A stretch of 64,000 bases of DNA from Burhinus oedicnemus (Eukaryota > Chordata > Aves > Charadriiformes > Burhinidae). The notes beneath the pieces were generated by a model, which had not been told where the DNA came from, did not search any database, and saw only the letters and a list, made by a program, of their open reading frames with translations. Below, in pieces: positions 1 through 12,744 of the stretch. The translations under genes and the position numbers were made by a program. The stretch's first letter is position 1, and every line of letters begins with the position of its first letter. The stretch lies in contig VFFE01008410.1 in NCBI GenBank assembly GCA_008921705.1, positions 223,714 to 287,713 on the forward strand, given 5' to 3'.

Positions 1-3000
1 ATATCAAGTTACTAGCATCTTACTTGAAAGACTGACTTTTTATGAATTTCTCTTGCTTCCTAAACTGACTGTTAAAACAGATGTGGATGACTTCAAGTAC
101 AGAAGATTTAGTCCCATGGAAATGCATAACACGTTTGAATTAATAGAAGATTAGCCTTCCTCACTTTGAATTTTTTTTTTTTTCCCCAAAAATCCCTTCA
201 ATTCTGTTTACTAACAAAAAGTAAGATCTCAGTTGTTCATATGTTATCTCGAGAATGTCACACCACCGTTTTCAGTTCTCATCAGTCCTGGAGGACCAAC
301 CCAATGCGTCTGCTGGAGCTGACTGATTGTAACCTTAGGTCAGGATTCAATAAATGCACTAAAAATAATCTTAGTATAGATTTTGATTCCCCTCCACAAG
401 CCATAGCAGCTGTACTACATGAATATTAATTGTGTTAATAACTGAATAAAACATTTGAAACTGAATAAAAGATTCATCTGGATTCTGTGGAATGGTGAAG
501 CATACAGGAATCTTTGAAATATAATAGGGTGCTCTTGGAGAGCGCATTACTTCTAAACGGGTGGAATACGTGCATAGGCAGCAACTGCAACTCTCCTGTT
601 ACTTGCTTTAGACTCTGGAATTAAACATGCAAAGTAATCTGCACATGCCTTCTTGGAAATATTAAGGAACAATGATTCATTAGGTGGTTTCTGAAGAGAA
701 ACCATTAATTCTCTCCTGAAGGAATTTGCAAGAATTTGCTTTCACTTGTGTGTATTATTGCATTTTTAATAAAGGAGGGAGAAAGGGAAATGCGCCAAAA
801 GTGCATGCAAGTTGGGCGAGACATCCTGCCAGCTGATCAAAAGCTTTCTCTGATCCTGCTGAATGTGTATTAGTAAAAGCAATGCAAATATTTCTCATGC
901 AATTCTATCTCTCAGCCTCAAGTTTTGTAATTTAGCTGACTCTAACACCAATGAAACTGCAGTCGAATAAATCAACTTAGAAAAAGAGCTCTCATCACAG
1001 GTAGGTATTAGATAACTGAGAGGTGCAGTAGAAAGAATCCTGGGACTGTGCTCTCCAGGCAGTGGTTGTCCTTTATCCTCTTCTCTGCACTTTCTGTGAA
1101 TCAAGAAGGGTATTGAACTACTACGCTTTCTACGTTGTGCACTTTGAATCTATTGTAGTTTGGTCTGTATGAGGGCTAAATGGATGACTGTACCAAACCC
1201 AGGAGCTTGATACTGTTCTGTATCTTATTAGAGGAGAAGTGAAATTGCCACTTCAGGATATATACAGAAAACAACAGGAAGTTTCACTGAGATAAACAAG
1301 TTTGGAGTACATTAGAATTATAAAATATTCATCAGCTATATTGGTGTGTGGCTTTTATTCTAGGGATCTATTCTGGATCTGCTCAGTAAAGATATAATAA
1401 CACATATTAAGTTCTTTTCTTTTTAAAGATAATATGTTTGGAATGGTTTCTGTCAAATACAGTGCTTCAAAATACTTTTTTGCTTTATTAAGCTACCTTA
1501 TGAAAAGATTTTTTTATTTGGCTTGTTATCACTGGAACAAGCCAAAGAGGGTCTCTTAAGCTGTTCTCTCAACTATTGAGAGCAAAATATAGAGGTCAAA
1601 GTAACCTTTTGTGCGTTTGAAGAGGCAAGCTGTTCTAGACTTTTGGTTAAAAACCAGCTCTCTTCAGGAAAAAAGATGCTTTACATGTTTATTTTTCCTG
1701 GATCAACAGTTAAAGATAGAAGGATGGTGACAGCCTGGAATCACAAGCAGACCCAAGCAGTGCGTAGCTGTGAGTTACGCCGTGGGGACCCACCCCGTTC
1801 TGCCAACCCCAGTTCCTGATTTGAGGTGTTTGCGCCAGCAGGGCTGTAACCTGACGTGTCTGATAAGAGGGGCACTCTGTTGTGGGTGTCAGTCTGTTTC
1901 ACTTATTTCCGTCTTGCTTATCTACTCTTGGGTAGTTTGTGGGAGAGGATTGTGTGAGGACAGCTATTTGGGACTGCTGAGAAGACTGAGGACCCCGAAA
2001 TAGTGCTTGGCTTTGGGTACGATGGCATAGTAGGGTAGATTGAGTAGAAACTTGAATGCATGTTTTGCTCAGGATTGTATGTTTCCCAAATTTGTTGCTG
2101 AAGCAAAACAAGTTGATTTGTTTTGAATTTATATGTTTACATGACTTTAGCTTTTTCTTTCAATTAAGCTGGATTAAGTTACAGTTTTAATACTCCTGCA
2201 GATGGCAAATAAAACTCTATTAGCCAAAAAAGATACTCTAATCTTATCTAGCATTTTGGTGATGTTATTAAGCTTGACTCTCAAGAGCACTGCAGTAGCA
2301 GAACCACAAGAACCAGCTGAGGTTATCTGACAAGCGTGTGCTTCTGAATATGTTGCTGTGTGATGCCAGCAATTCGGCCCATCTTTAGAGGGGTGTCTTA
2401 CTGGTAGAAAAGTGGGGGGGGAAGGAAAATTAGCATTGGCGTTGGATATGCGGCTGATTGGGATAGACTCCATTGTTGGTGAGAAATAAATCTGTGGAGC
2501 AGGCATAGAGTTGTGATTCAGATTCCTGTCTCAACAGACAGGGCTGCCCACTTGGAAGGGTATTTACTTGCCCTGCTTTACTAATAGCGTGGAGTTTTGT
2601 TTAAAAACAGGTGTGCATTAATCTTTCTATATTAAACTTGATCACTAAGCCTCACAGGGGGAAGCAGACCAAGAACCCATTTTTTCTGTGAAATATTCAT
2701 TATGGTATGTTACTATCTCTAAAAAGATAGTTGGAAGATTGACTGTTTTGAAATAAGTTAAACAATTATCTGCTCCTTCCAAAATACTATCGAGGGGAGA
2801 CTAAATATAATAAAAGTACCAGAATTGTATTACATCACCTTTTATTTAATGACTTTAAAAAGCTCACCTACAAATGATACTGTATTACTTTTATTGCATA
2901 TTTAGGGTTTATGAACGTTTCCATGAAAATTGACTAACTGAGGAATCTGCTGGTTTAGGATTGTGAAATACACCCAGGATAATATATTGGTTGGTATATC

Positions 3001-3403
3001 TGACTGGTCATTTTTTCAGTTAATAATGAATCTGTTGAGGTTATCTGTGAATATCCTAGATCTTATTCAGCCTTGAAATAATTACCCAAGTAGCTATAAG
3101 GAGTCCTGTCCTAATCCAATGATACATCATCTTTGTTACTAGTGCCATGGAAACCTGGAGGCCTATTTACGTGCTGAGGTTATCAGGGGCTCAAGTTCTT
3201 TCCTGTATTGAGACCTATTTTGCATCTTTATTGAAAATCCACTTAGAGAACATCTAGATCAATCTTGTTGCCTTTTAAACTCCTAAAAAGGGTTTGCAGC
3301 ACTGTTGTTTTTCCTCTGCTAATGCCTAGTCTCTTTTGCACTGCTTTTATTCTTGTTCATGACTTGAAGTGAACCCATGTCCTTTTTTTTTAACCCTTTT
3401 TAG
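1..3403. other. No gene recognised
   Basis: AT-rich non-coding DNA with short homopolymers. No repeat family, exon or RNA gene is recognisable. The open frames are short and have no protein-like features. Confidence 0.6.
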
Positions 3404-3451
3404 GGTGAAATGCCTCCCTTACATTTAGAGGATGATGATATTGATGACAAG
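3404..3451 (+). CDS. Possible 48-nt cassette exon in BICD1 intron 1
   Basis: A long pyrimidine tract ends in TTTTTAG directly before GGTGAAATG, and the segment ends ACAAG followed by GTCAGT, a fair donor. The 48 nt are open in only one frame, giving GEMPPLHLEDDDIDDK, an acidic peptide. The length is a multiple of three and the frame is phase 0 at both ends. The boundary before BICD1 exon 2 is also phase 0, so inclusion would add 16 residues without a frameshift. I recognise no known protein here. It may be a chance pseudo-exon, an exon of an unannotated transcript or a true alternative BICD1 exon. Confidence 0.2.
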
Positions 3452-5434
3452 GTCAGTGCAGGGAGCTTGGTAACTGTTTTTCGGATATTTATATTCATCT
3501 TGCATGCTGAATAAAGAGTAAATCACCAGCACTTCATATCACTGTTAAGTTTGTATATTTTGTAAGTTAGGAGAGCAAATCTGCATCTTAAAACATCTGC
3601 TGAGATGTCTCAAGCTTCCATTTGAGTTTGGTAGGGCTGAAACTTCTAAAACCCAGTTTAGTCCTGAGTATGCGATCCTTCAGTGTAGTTGACATTCTCC
3701 ATGTCCAGATTAAGATAAAAATCATGTTTAACAGAAACTTTAACTATATATATATTTTTTTTTAAAAAAAAGGGGGGGGGGCAGCAGAGATGGAAAGGAA
3801 GAATTATTAGGTTTTCTAACATGCAAAACAATGTCCTGAAGAAGTAAGATTAATGTGTACATACTTATTCTTGCACCTTGAACCACTGGAGACTTTAAAC
3901 TGAGGAACTGTTTCATTACGGAAATTCAAAGAATAACTCGGGTTTCTAGTCAAGATTTCTGAAAGTGCGTATGACCTCACCTGTGATTAGCGTTAGGCCT
4001 AAGCCAGTGGGATGAATCCAGCTCCCCCAAAATACTTTGATCAATGTGGTGATTTATTTTTTTTAAGGGAGTATAGTAATTGCTACATCTGACTTGGCTT
4101 TGAAATGAGGTCTCTGTGTTCAGGAAAAAGTGTATCTGAATATCAGGATAGGGGGTGGGAAGGAGCTGTTTCTGTAGTAGAAAAGGACCATCTTTAATGG
4201 AAAGTTATCTGATGAGGGGGGTTGTTTGTGGTTGGGGTTTTGTGTGAGCTGCTTTCCCCACCTCTGACCATACCTCTGGAAAGGAATTAATCCTACTTTA
4301 AATTGCCACCTGATCTTAGCAATTATTCATAGCCAAACTTTATTTCATGACCCAAAGGAAAACATAGGAAGAGAAAATCTGTAGCCCAGTAACTTTTAAA
4401 AATTTGTGTAATAATGTTTCATGTAATCCAGCTGCCTAGATGGGAACTTGTGAGTGCCTTTCAATGCATGGTCTAGCAGCTCTGAAATGACTTCACTTAA
4501 AGGGTGATTGAGTAATTAAAGAAGCAGTAGACGTGAACGCAGGCTTAATGTCAGTAGACTTAAATTCACTTTACAGCAAAGTTCTTCTAGGGATCTGGAA
4601 GAAGATAAAGGCAGATTGATTCTTAGGATCTCTGAACCCTATAGGTAAATCTGTTCCAAGACAGCAATATATAGGCGATAGTAAAAATAGTTCTGAACAA
4701 ACAATGAAGATACTTAAAACGTGAGCAGATGTTCTGTTTTTCTTGTGTTATGTAAGTTTATATGACTATGAAATCCATTTTTTGGCAGGGATATTTTCCC
4801 ATACAGGGCCAACAATTGCCTGATGGGCTGAATTCTCACCTTCTATCTTGCCTTTGTGCAACTAGGTGGAAAAGATTTGTTTGAAACGTGATTACACTGT
4901 TAGAAATTCTCTTTTTTTTCCTTGCCACTACATTCAGCTGCTCTGTAGCATCAATTATTTTAGATGGGCATTTCCTCTTCAAAGGTTAGTCCATGTATCC
5001 CTTACCCTGACTCCTGTAAGAATGTGGGCTGTAGGCAGGAAAAACTGCACAGTTTATCAGTCACTTGAAAACTACGTTACCCAAGAACCTGGAAACGTCT
5101 GTGAGTATGAAGGGAAGAATATACCAAGCAAAGCTGAAAGTAGGTTATGTCCCTATTTTCTTTAGTAGGGAAAATGAAGAAGGCTTCAGGTGTACTCACC
5201 TTCAGTGACTGATCCTTGTACCTTGCCAGAACTGACCCGTTAGCTCTCTTTTTCAGGGCAACCTGCTCTGTTTAATAAGGTCGAAATGACTGGAGCAAAA
5301 GCTTTCATGAGATGCTCAGAGACTGAACAAAGGTCTGGATTTTGTTCTTATGGCTTTCCTTGAGGTTGTCCACTGGTAAAAATGGAATCATTTGTACATC
5401 AGCCTTTCTAAATACACATCAGCTCTCTGGGACA
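3452..5434. other. No gene recognised
   Basis: Intron-like AT-rich sequence. Apart from the T-A-G homopolymer block listed separately I see no repeat or coding signal. The open frame near 4866-5165 has no recognisable domain and no codon pattern. Confidence 0.55.
3746..3781. repeat. TA run followed by T9-A8-G10 homopolymer block
   Basis: A short TA dinucleotide run leads into nine T, eight A and ten G in succession. It is a low-complexity tract that is prone to length errors in sequencing and to real length polymorphism. Confidence 0.8.
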
Positions 5435-5438
5435 CTTT

Positions 5439-6090
5439 TGATACCGAAAAGCCGGTTAAAATACACTCTCTAAGACTTAATTTGAAGTTTTAGAAAGCAG
5501 GCATTCTTTATTACAGTGCTGGGTGCACGGGGAATCGTTCCACCTATCGTGCACACCCAAGCTTCTTTAGGTTACATCTTAAATGTCAGTATCTCATACA
5601 TATTCATGAACAGGTAAATCTTTCCCAAGAATAGGCGGTATCTTTCAAGAACTGCTTATCATAAAGTTCACTTCTCCTTGCGCAGGCACAGTATTATCTG
5701 GTGGTCTTCTTCGGGGGGTCTTCTGGATGAAGGCTGGCAGTCTTCCTCGTTGTCAGCTTTTCACCTTTCCCCAATTGTAGCATTGTCAAACCACAATACG
5801 GGTTTCTTCTGGTTAACTTGCTTGCTAGCTCCCCTATCTGTCATATATCACATAGTCTTTGATCTCGGTTTAGTCATTCGGGTGATAAACCATCCTTTAT
5901 CTTGTAGATTCATGTTCTCGGTTCTTCCCGTCCTTAGGCCTCAGTCTCTGTTTTCATAGCTTAGCAGCAATTTAAGTTCATGTTATCTTTTGGCTAAGTA
6001 CACGGTATAGTGTGCTATAGTTTAACTTTATGAACTAGTTTATCCCTAAACTATATTTGTCATTCATTTTCTAAAATACATCCTATATGA
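5439..6090 (-). mobile_element. Solo LTR, family 1, copy 1 (ERV1-like)
   Basis: This is a 652-bp solo LTR on the minus strand. On the + strand it starts TGATACCG and ends CTATATGA. It is flanked by a 4-bp target-site duplication, CTTT, at 5435-5438 and 6091-6094. A polyadenylation signal (AATAAA read on the minus strand) lies at 5507-5512, about 70 nt from the LTR 3' end, as expected. The second locus of the family at 27167 ends TATATCA, so this copy has a C-to-G change in its terminal dinucleotide. A 4-bp duplication is typical of gammaretrovirus-like ERV1 elements. No internal retroviral genes are present. Open frames of about 90 codons inside it are chance frames. Confidence 0.75.
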
Positions 6091-6394
6091 CTTTTCTGTG
6101 ATACATGCTCATGTAATGATTTAAGATAGTGACTGTGACAACATGGGGAAAATGACTCTTTGTAAGCAGTCTGTCTCTATGGCATGTGTTACGTGCTCTC
6201 AGTTTTTAAGTACATAGATGGATGGTGCTGTACCACTTTGTTGTGTGCTGTCAGAGTGATGTTCCAATGGACTGGTGGAGGCTGATACAAGTACGTTCTG
6301 TCTCTCTCAGCTGTAAGAAAGGCTTTTATGCCAGTCACAACATACTTTCTGAGGATCTCTTTTATCTTTGGGATAATCTAAAAAAAAAAAAAAA
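5547..6394. repeat. Left copy of a gap-separated near-identical duplication
   Basis: This 848-bp segment covers most of LTR copy 1, its right target-site duplication and about 300 bp of unique flank ending in a poly-A run. It repeats almost exactly at 6415-7271. Differences are scattered substitutions and one 9-bp indel in the unique flank. Because unique flank is duplicated too, this is not a second transposition event. Confidence 0.85.
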
Positions 6395-6414
6395 NNNNNN
6401 NNNNNNNNNNNNNN
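6395..6414. other. Assembly gap (20 N)
   Basis: Twenty N follow a run of 14 A. Sequence restarts at a point equivalent to position 5547. The gap therefore sits exactly at the junction of the duplicated copies, which suggests two overlapping contigs or haplotypes that were not merged. Confidence 0.95.
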
Positions 6415-7271
6415 TCGTGCACACCCAAGCTTCTTTAGGTTACATCTTAAATGTCAGTATCTCATACATATTCATGAACAGGTAAATCTTTCCCAAGAAT
6501 AGGCGGTATCTTTCAAGAACTAATTATCATAAAGTTCACTTCTCCTTGCGCAGGCACAGTATTATCTGGTGGTCTTCTTCGGGGGGTCTTCTGGATGAAG
6601 GCTGGCAGTCTTCCTCGTTGTCAGCTTTTCACCTTTCCCCAATTGTAGCATTGTCAAACCACAATACGGGTTTCTTCTGGTTAACTTGCTTGCTAGCTCC
6701 CCTATCTGTCATTTATCACATAGTCTTTGACCTCGGTTTAGTCATTCGGGTGATAAACCATCCTTTATCTTGTAGATTCATGTTCTTGGTTCTTCCCACC
6801 CTTGGGCCTCAGTCTCTGTTTTCATAGCTTAGCAGCAATTTAAGTTCATGTTATCTTTTGGCTAAGTACACGGTATAGTGTGCTATAGTTTAACTTTATT
6901 GACTAGTTTATCCCTAAACTGTGTTTGTCATTTATTTTCTAAAATACATCCTATATGACTTTTCTGTGATACATGCTCATGTAATGATTTAAGATAGTGA
7001 CTGTGACAACATGGGGAAAATGACTCTTTGTAAGCAGTCTGTCTCTATGGCATGTGTTACGTGCTCTCAGTTTTTAAGTAGGTAGATGGTGGACATGGAT
7101 GGTGCTGTACCACTTTGTTGTGTGCTGTCAGAGTGATGTTCCAATGGACTGGTGGAGGCTGATACAAGTACGTTCTGTCTCTCTCAGCTGTAAGAAAGGC
7201 TTTTATGCCAGTCACAACATACTTTCTGAGGATCTCTTTTATCTTTGGGATAATCTAAAAAAAAAAAAAAA
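6415..7271. repeat. Right copy of the duplication, with partial family-1 LTR (6415-6958)
   Basis: This 857-bp copy of 5547-6394 begins inside the LTR, lacking its first 108 bp on the + strand. It keeps the same mutated LTR end (TATATGA) and the same CTTT flank. It carries 9 extra bases near 7082-7098 and scattered substitutions, for example around 6714, 6732 and 6785-6805. It ends in a 15-A run at 7257-7271, equivalent to the A run before the gap in the left copy. Confidence 0.85.
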
Positions 7272-7322
7272 GCCCAAACCCACAAAACACAAAACCCCTA
7301 AACCAAAACAAAAAACCCAAGC
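7257..7322 (+). repeat. A-run followed by A/C-rich low-complexity tract
   Basis: Fifteen A are followed by about 50 nt made almost only of A and C (AAACCC-, AAAAC- and CCCAAA-like words). The same type of tract occurs at 28140, 29682 and 54872, and as T/G on the + strand near 25950. Confidence 0.75.
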
Positions 7323-10300
7323 CTTCTTTGCCCAAGCCTCTAAGCAGAGAACTATACTTTGAGCATATTCATGTCATGTGCTAGATTTCTGTCTGGGTGG
7401 CACTTCATGTTTATTCTTTCCATGGAGCCTGAAGGATGTTCTTGGTGGCCATAGCTTTTCCCAGTACAACAGGTCAAGCAGTTCCTTGGACTGTGGGTCT
7501 CCTGTAGCCACCTGAACAGGTACCTTACTAAGCTGCTTTTGGTTCAGTGACTTGTTCTTCCTATAAACACTTCTTTTCTTTTCTGAGACGTGAACAGCTG
7601 AGCTAGTACCTTCTCATCTATCTATGTGCTCCTTAGTTCATCGAAGGTCAAGGCACCAGCTGGGAAGTTGGGGGCTGACAGATAGCACAGGCTGGCCTTG
7701 TTTCCCTGGCGCAGGTAAGGCTGTGTCCCGTCTTCCTTTAGCAGGACTAACTGCACAAAGACATGTGAAGTAGTTTCTTGTAGCCTATTTGATTCAGGAC
7801 AACTGGTTTGATTTCTTAAGCCATGCAGAGCTCCTTTTTATTGAACTACCCCATTCACTTAAGTATCAGGTTGTCTTTGTCATCTTATTTCTATAGCATT
7901 TATCAGTAAATAAAATAATTTTCTTTCTGTCTTATCTTCTTTCCTGCAATTTAGCAGGAAGGGCATTCAGTCAGATTTAGTGTTGATGGCAGCCACAATT
8001 CACAGCTTCATTTTTTTTATTTTTATTTTTTATTTTTTCCCTGGAGCTGGTCTGTGGTCTGTGTTACTGAACAGAAGGCTGATAATTCCCTGCTGAATTT
8101 CCAGGACTGCTGAATGAATAAATTGTGCAGGGGAGTGCGTGGGAGAGGAAAAACTACTTTTCTGTGGTGTTTTTTTTTTTTCTTTAATGAAAAATGCATT
8201 CTCTAAAATAGTGAAGCAAATCAACTATAGAAGTGAGCAGCACCAACTATAAAATTAGCCTGAAACATGCAGGATATAACGTCTGAGGATGGTTGTTCTG
8301 TAGATAAGCCATATGATTTTTGTTTGGTTTTTTTTTTCCAGAAGAAGTTAAAAGCAATCCATCCTTAACATATGCATGAAAAATAATCTTTAGCATTTCG
8401 TTAGGCTACTTTTTATCACAGGCTGTCAACTTGGACAAAATCCAAGCAGGGCGGGGAATTCTTATAAGCAGTCTCTCCTGCCATCTCCCTCCCCCAGCTC
8501 AACAGAGTACAAGATCTAGCTACCTAAATGTGTTTGCGTGCTCTCATTGCAGTAAATACTCCTGTTCTTTGTAATTACTACACATACATACATACCCACA
8601 CATATTGGTATTTAGAAATATTGAAAAGTATTCCTTACCACTGTCAAAAAGCAACTACTTTTATGCTGTTACAACTCGGTTTTCCGAGGATGATGCTGAT
8701 GTATACAAGGGAAAAAAAAAAATTCCCAAACTCTGCAGGTTTTGATGCTGTCAATTTGATGCTATGAAAATACAGGCTGTGCAGGCATGAAACCTCCGTG
8801 GAATAATAGGACAGACCTTCTGAAATAATACATAGAAAAGCACAGGTGTTGGAAAATAGCTGGTTTAGTCAGAAAAGATTAATTCAGTACCAGACCTTTA
8901 TGGAAGATACTGTGAATAAAACCAGAGGGTCCCTGCAAAAAGAAATGAGATGTTTTCTGACTGATAGAGTAAGTTAGAGTAATTAGGTGTGAAAGTACAC
9001 TTATCACAAACCAGACCAAAAAAATATAATTGATGAGTATTTAATTGGCTCCTAGAAAGGAAAGAAGAAGGGACAGTAAATTGAAAGCAAGATTACTGAA
9101 GGATTCTTTGGCAATTAGAGATTTATTTGTTTGGGGTTTTTTTATTATTTAATGTGAAAAAGACAGATTGCCGAAGATGGATGAAGAAATGTTACTTTAA
9201 ATGTTTGACCTTTGCTCCTTATTCCATTTAAAAAAAATGATGAGAAATCTATGCTTAAGAGGGTTCTGGCATACTCAGCATTGGTTAAAAGAAGCAGTTC
9301 AGGATATTTCTTACAGACACAGCTTTGGAAGGGACAGCAGCTTTGTTCAATAGAATTGATCAAGGTGTTAAGATGCACAAATATGCTGCTGTCTCTGACA
9401 TGTCAGTAGATGAATTGCTATTGCAGCACAACAGTCTGGATTCTGGATAAGCTGTTTTCCTCACAAAATGGATGTTAGATACGCTATTAGTGAGAAAATG
9501 GGGAATGCAAATATACGGCCTTTGTAAATTCAGTGAATCCTTTCTTCTGAAGTCAAAGCTTATTTGGTGTTCTTACAGCACCGTGTATCTCATGTACTCC
9601 AAAATTAAGACTAGTCTTGCTCAGAGCAGCTGTCACAGCCGTGGGAATTTTAAGGATCTGGAAGGATCTCTGTCTTACCATGCTGAAGTTCTTCATTTCT
9701 TCTCTTCCCTCCCATCTCCCATAGTGTTTCTTACTTGTTTGTCTGTCCTTCCTGCTGCCTGATACTACAACTGATACAGATTATTTCCATGGGACCAGGA
9801 GATCTGGGTTCTCTTGCTATGGGCACACAAGCTGGAAAGAAATTTGGGCCAATGTTATTCATCTTGGCTTTGAAGAGAGAGAGACCAACAGCCAAAATGT
9901 ATATACTTAGACAAGTGGCCTGTTTGTAAAAGAAATCATTTATCTACAGTCCTAGTGAAGAAAGTGAAGGAAGTCTATAGCTGGCACCCCTGGAACTCTG
10001 TTCTGGTAATGGGTTCAGGCTTTTGGCATTAACCTCCTTTTTGCTTTAGTTTCTGCTTCTATATATGTACTTTCGTATGTGTATATATGCGTGTTGTAGT
10101 AGAATTATCTAGTTTTTAAACCAGTGAGATTTTTTTTAGTCTCTAATTTTGTGACTACTGAAAATATGGCAGAGGCCTGTGTACAAAATACAATTTATTG
10201 TTTCTCCATTCTGCTTTCCTCATGGCTACTACCTATCTCCTCCTGAGTGAACCACTTGGAATGAAAACAAAGAAAGCTTATCCTAGAGAAACTTAGTGGG

Positions 10301-12739
10301 GAAAAAAGTCTGTATGTTACTTTACAGAATAATACACAATGGTTGGTGATGGAAGCTCCACTAACCAATAAATGGAGAACTGCCATGAAAAAATAAATAG
10401 CAAAAAAACTCTACATGGAGCATGTAGCTCCTTGTTAAACTATATTTTAGGGGAAGTGACTGTGTCTTCCTTATATCATTTCTATGTTAAATACCTACTT
10501 GTGAATAATACTTGTGTAAAAGCAGGTGAGACCACACTGAAAAAACAGCATCAGGTGTTTTTTCTGTCCCATTCCAAGCTCATGTTTGTTTTGGTTTTCT
10601 CTTTCTGCACAATTACTGATTGTGCTTGAACATATTTTTATACAACTTATGCAAGAGCTTTTTGGGAAACCTTGTAACTTCAACACTGTCCTTCACAGTA
10701 AACCCCAGCTTGAAAGTCATCAGTTACTGGCTTTTAGTGCACCATCGTCTGCTGATCTTTCAGTGGCCGCTGTAAAGTACTTTCAGATTGCACTAATGTG
10801 TGTTCCTTATTACAAGTGGTGTCTTATCTTAAAACGCTTCTAGTAATGTACTGTTATTAACATAAGGGTTTCTTTCTGGTTCAGCAGAAATAATAGGGCA
10901 AGCAGCCAGGCCATCACTCACTGTCAGTGTTTTAACAGCTCAAAATCCAATTAGTTTATCTCAAAACTGTTCTCTATTACAGGGATTTACCGATTTAAAT
11001 TCTGCGTACAGAAATGCACTAACACTTATGGTATGAGTAATAGTCACAGTTGACATCCACGGTACTATGGGTGAAAAACGTGGATATTTTCTGCAAATCA
11101 GGAGGCTCTTTCAGCAGCATTTAAATTGGCTGTGTAATTTGACTGTTATGATTTTGTGTACTTGGACGACAATTGTTTCAACAGAGAATTGTGGTAGCAT
11201 TTCTGTCCTTCCTGCTATGTGACTCACCTTAAAATATTTATGTGGATTTTCTGAAACAAGTCAGTAAAAATACACAATCACAACACCAACTGATGATTTG
11301 TACACACACAAACTACTCATGAAGTAAAAATTTGTTGTAATCAAAGAGAAAGAGGGAATGTAAAGTTTCTGGCTTTTTCTATCATCTCACTTATAAAGAG
11401 CATATAACTGTTCTTTTAAAGTGTAAACACCTGTAATTTCCTGCCATTAATAATGCTTATAGCACGTGTCTATTTACAGGTAGAATAAAAACTTTTGTTT
11501 CAGCACTGCTGTTAACAAAAGTTCCATAGAAATTTAAAGCAACTGGGTTGAAGACAGATCCAATTTGATAATTTAAACAACAAAATTGAAGTATGATAAA
11601 TAGTATTCCGTATTTGGAGAAATAAGAAAATGTTTACACAGCCCTGGATTGTCAAGATGAGTGTAGGGAAGGGATTTTGATTCTTTCCCTTTATCAGATC
11701 CTGTGCTCCTTCCTCTTCAAACTGAAAGCTTAGTATGTTTTTTGCATTTGAAAATATCAAATGTCCTAGATCCAGAGAAGACTTTCTGCTCTGTTTTTGA
11801 GGGGAAATACTAACTAGAATTAATCTTTCCAGGAAGCTTCCAAAGTAACAACAGTAATAAATTACTTATGAGTGCCTAGTTTGAAACTAGATTGCAAGGG
11901 ACTTGATATTTAGAAAACACAGACCTCTTGCTTTTTAAGATTCAAAGGCCTTTGAGGTATATGAATAGAAATACTCGATACTCTCCGAAAAATGTGGGCT
12001 AGTGTCTTCACTTTGGTATTGAAAAACATTATCAAAATGATGTGGTGATGTTTAAAGCTGTTATCATTGTGGTATCTACTTAGTGTATAAAATGAACATT
12101 GATCTGTCTCCACCGTTCTCCTGACCAAATTAATACCATATTCCTGTCAGTCTGGTGTTATTTATTCACATTGAAGTGGTATCTAGAAGTTCCAGCTATC
12201 TAGGAAGAAAAATAATCTTTATTAGTTAATGAATAATTAACTTAGTCAAGTAGTGAGGAGGTGGGCTGATGCACACGGAAAGGTAACGTGAAATAAGCAC
12301 GGTTACATAGAAAGTTTTCCTGAGTTTACAATACAGTTTCTTGGTTTCTTTTATGCTTAACTTGTAACTCCTGTCTAACTTTTAACTCTTTTCTGTGAAA
12401 CTCCTTGATGATATCCAACTTCTACTCAGGAAGTATTCTTTGCTTATGACTTATGTTAGAATCTCAGCTAAAAGATAGTCTTTTGAGGATAGTGTCAGTA
12501 TAATTATGATGTTAAACCGCTCTTTCAGTTAACTGGAGTCAGCTCAGTCATTACCTATGTAGGGTTTTCAGTGTTAAATTTATGAAGAGAGAAGATAGTG
12601 AGCTGCTTTCAGATGTGTTTTAAAATGGCCAAGACTATTAAGAGAAGAATAAATCTGAAGGCCAGAAGTGGCTGTTACATTAACTATCTTAATTTGCTAT
12701 TAAATGCAGGCTATAAAATTTCATAGTCATTTTTCTGTT
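7323..12739. other. No gene recognised
   Basis: Intron-like sequence with short T-runs (8010-8040, 8168-8182), a small CATA/CACA tract near 8580-8605 and TA/TG alternation near 10060-10095. I found no convincing exon, RNA gene or transposable-element family. The open frames (60-96 codons) overlap on both strands and look like chance frames. Confidence 0.55.
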
Positions 12740-12744
12740 GAGCC

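Noticed and set aside
5678..7362. Repeated 87-93 codon open frames in the duplicated segment
   Set aside because: They lie inside a solo LTR and its flank. They recur only because the DNA is duplicated, and they have no retroviral or cellular protein features.
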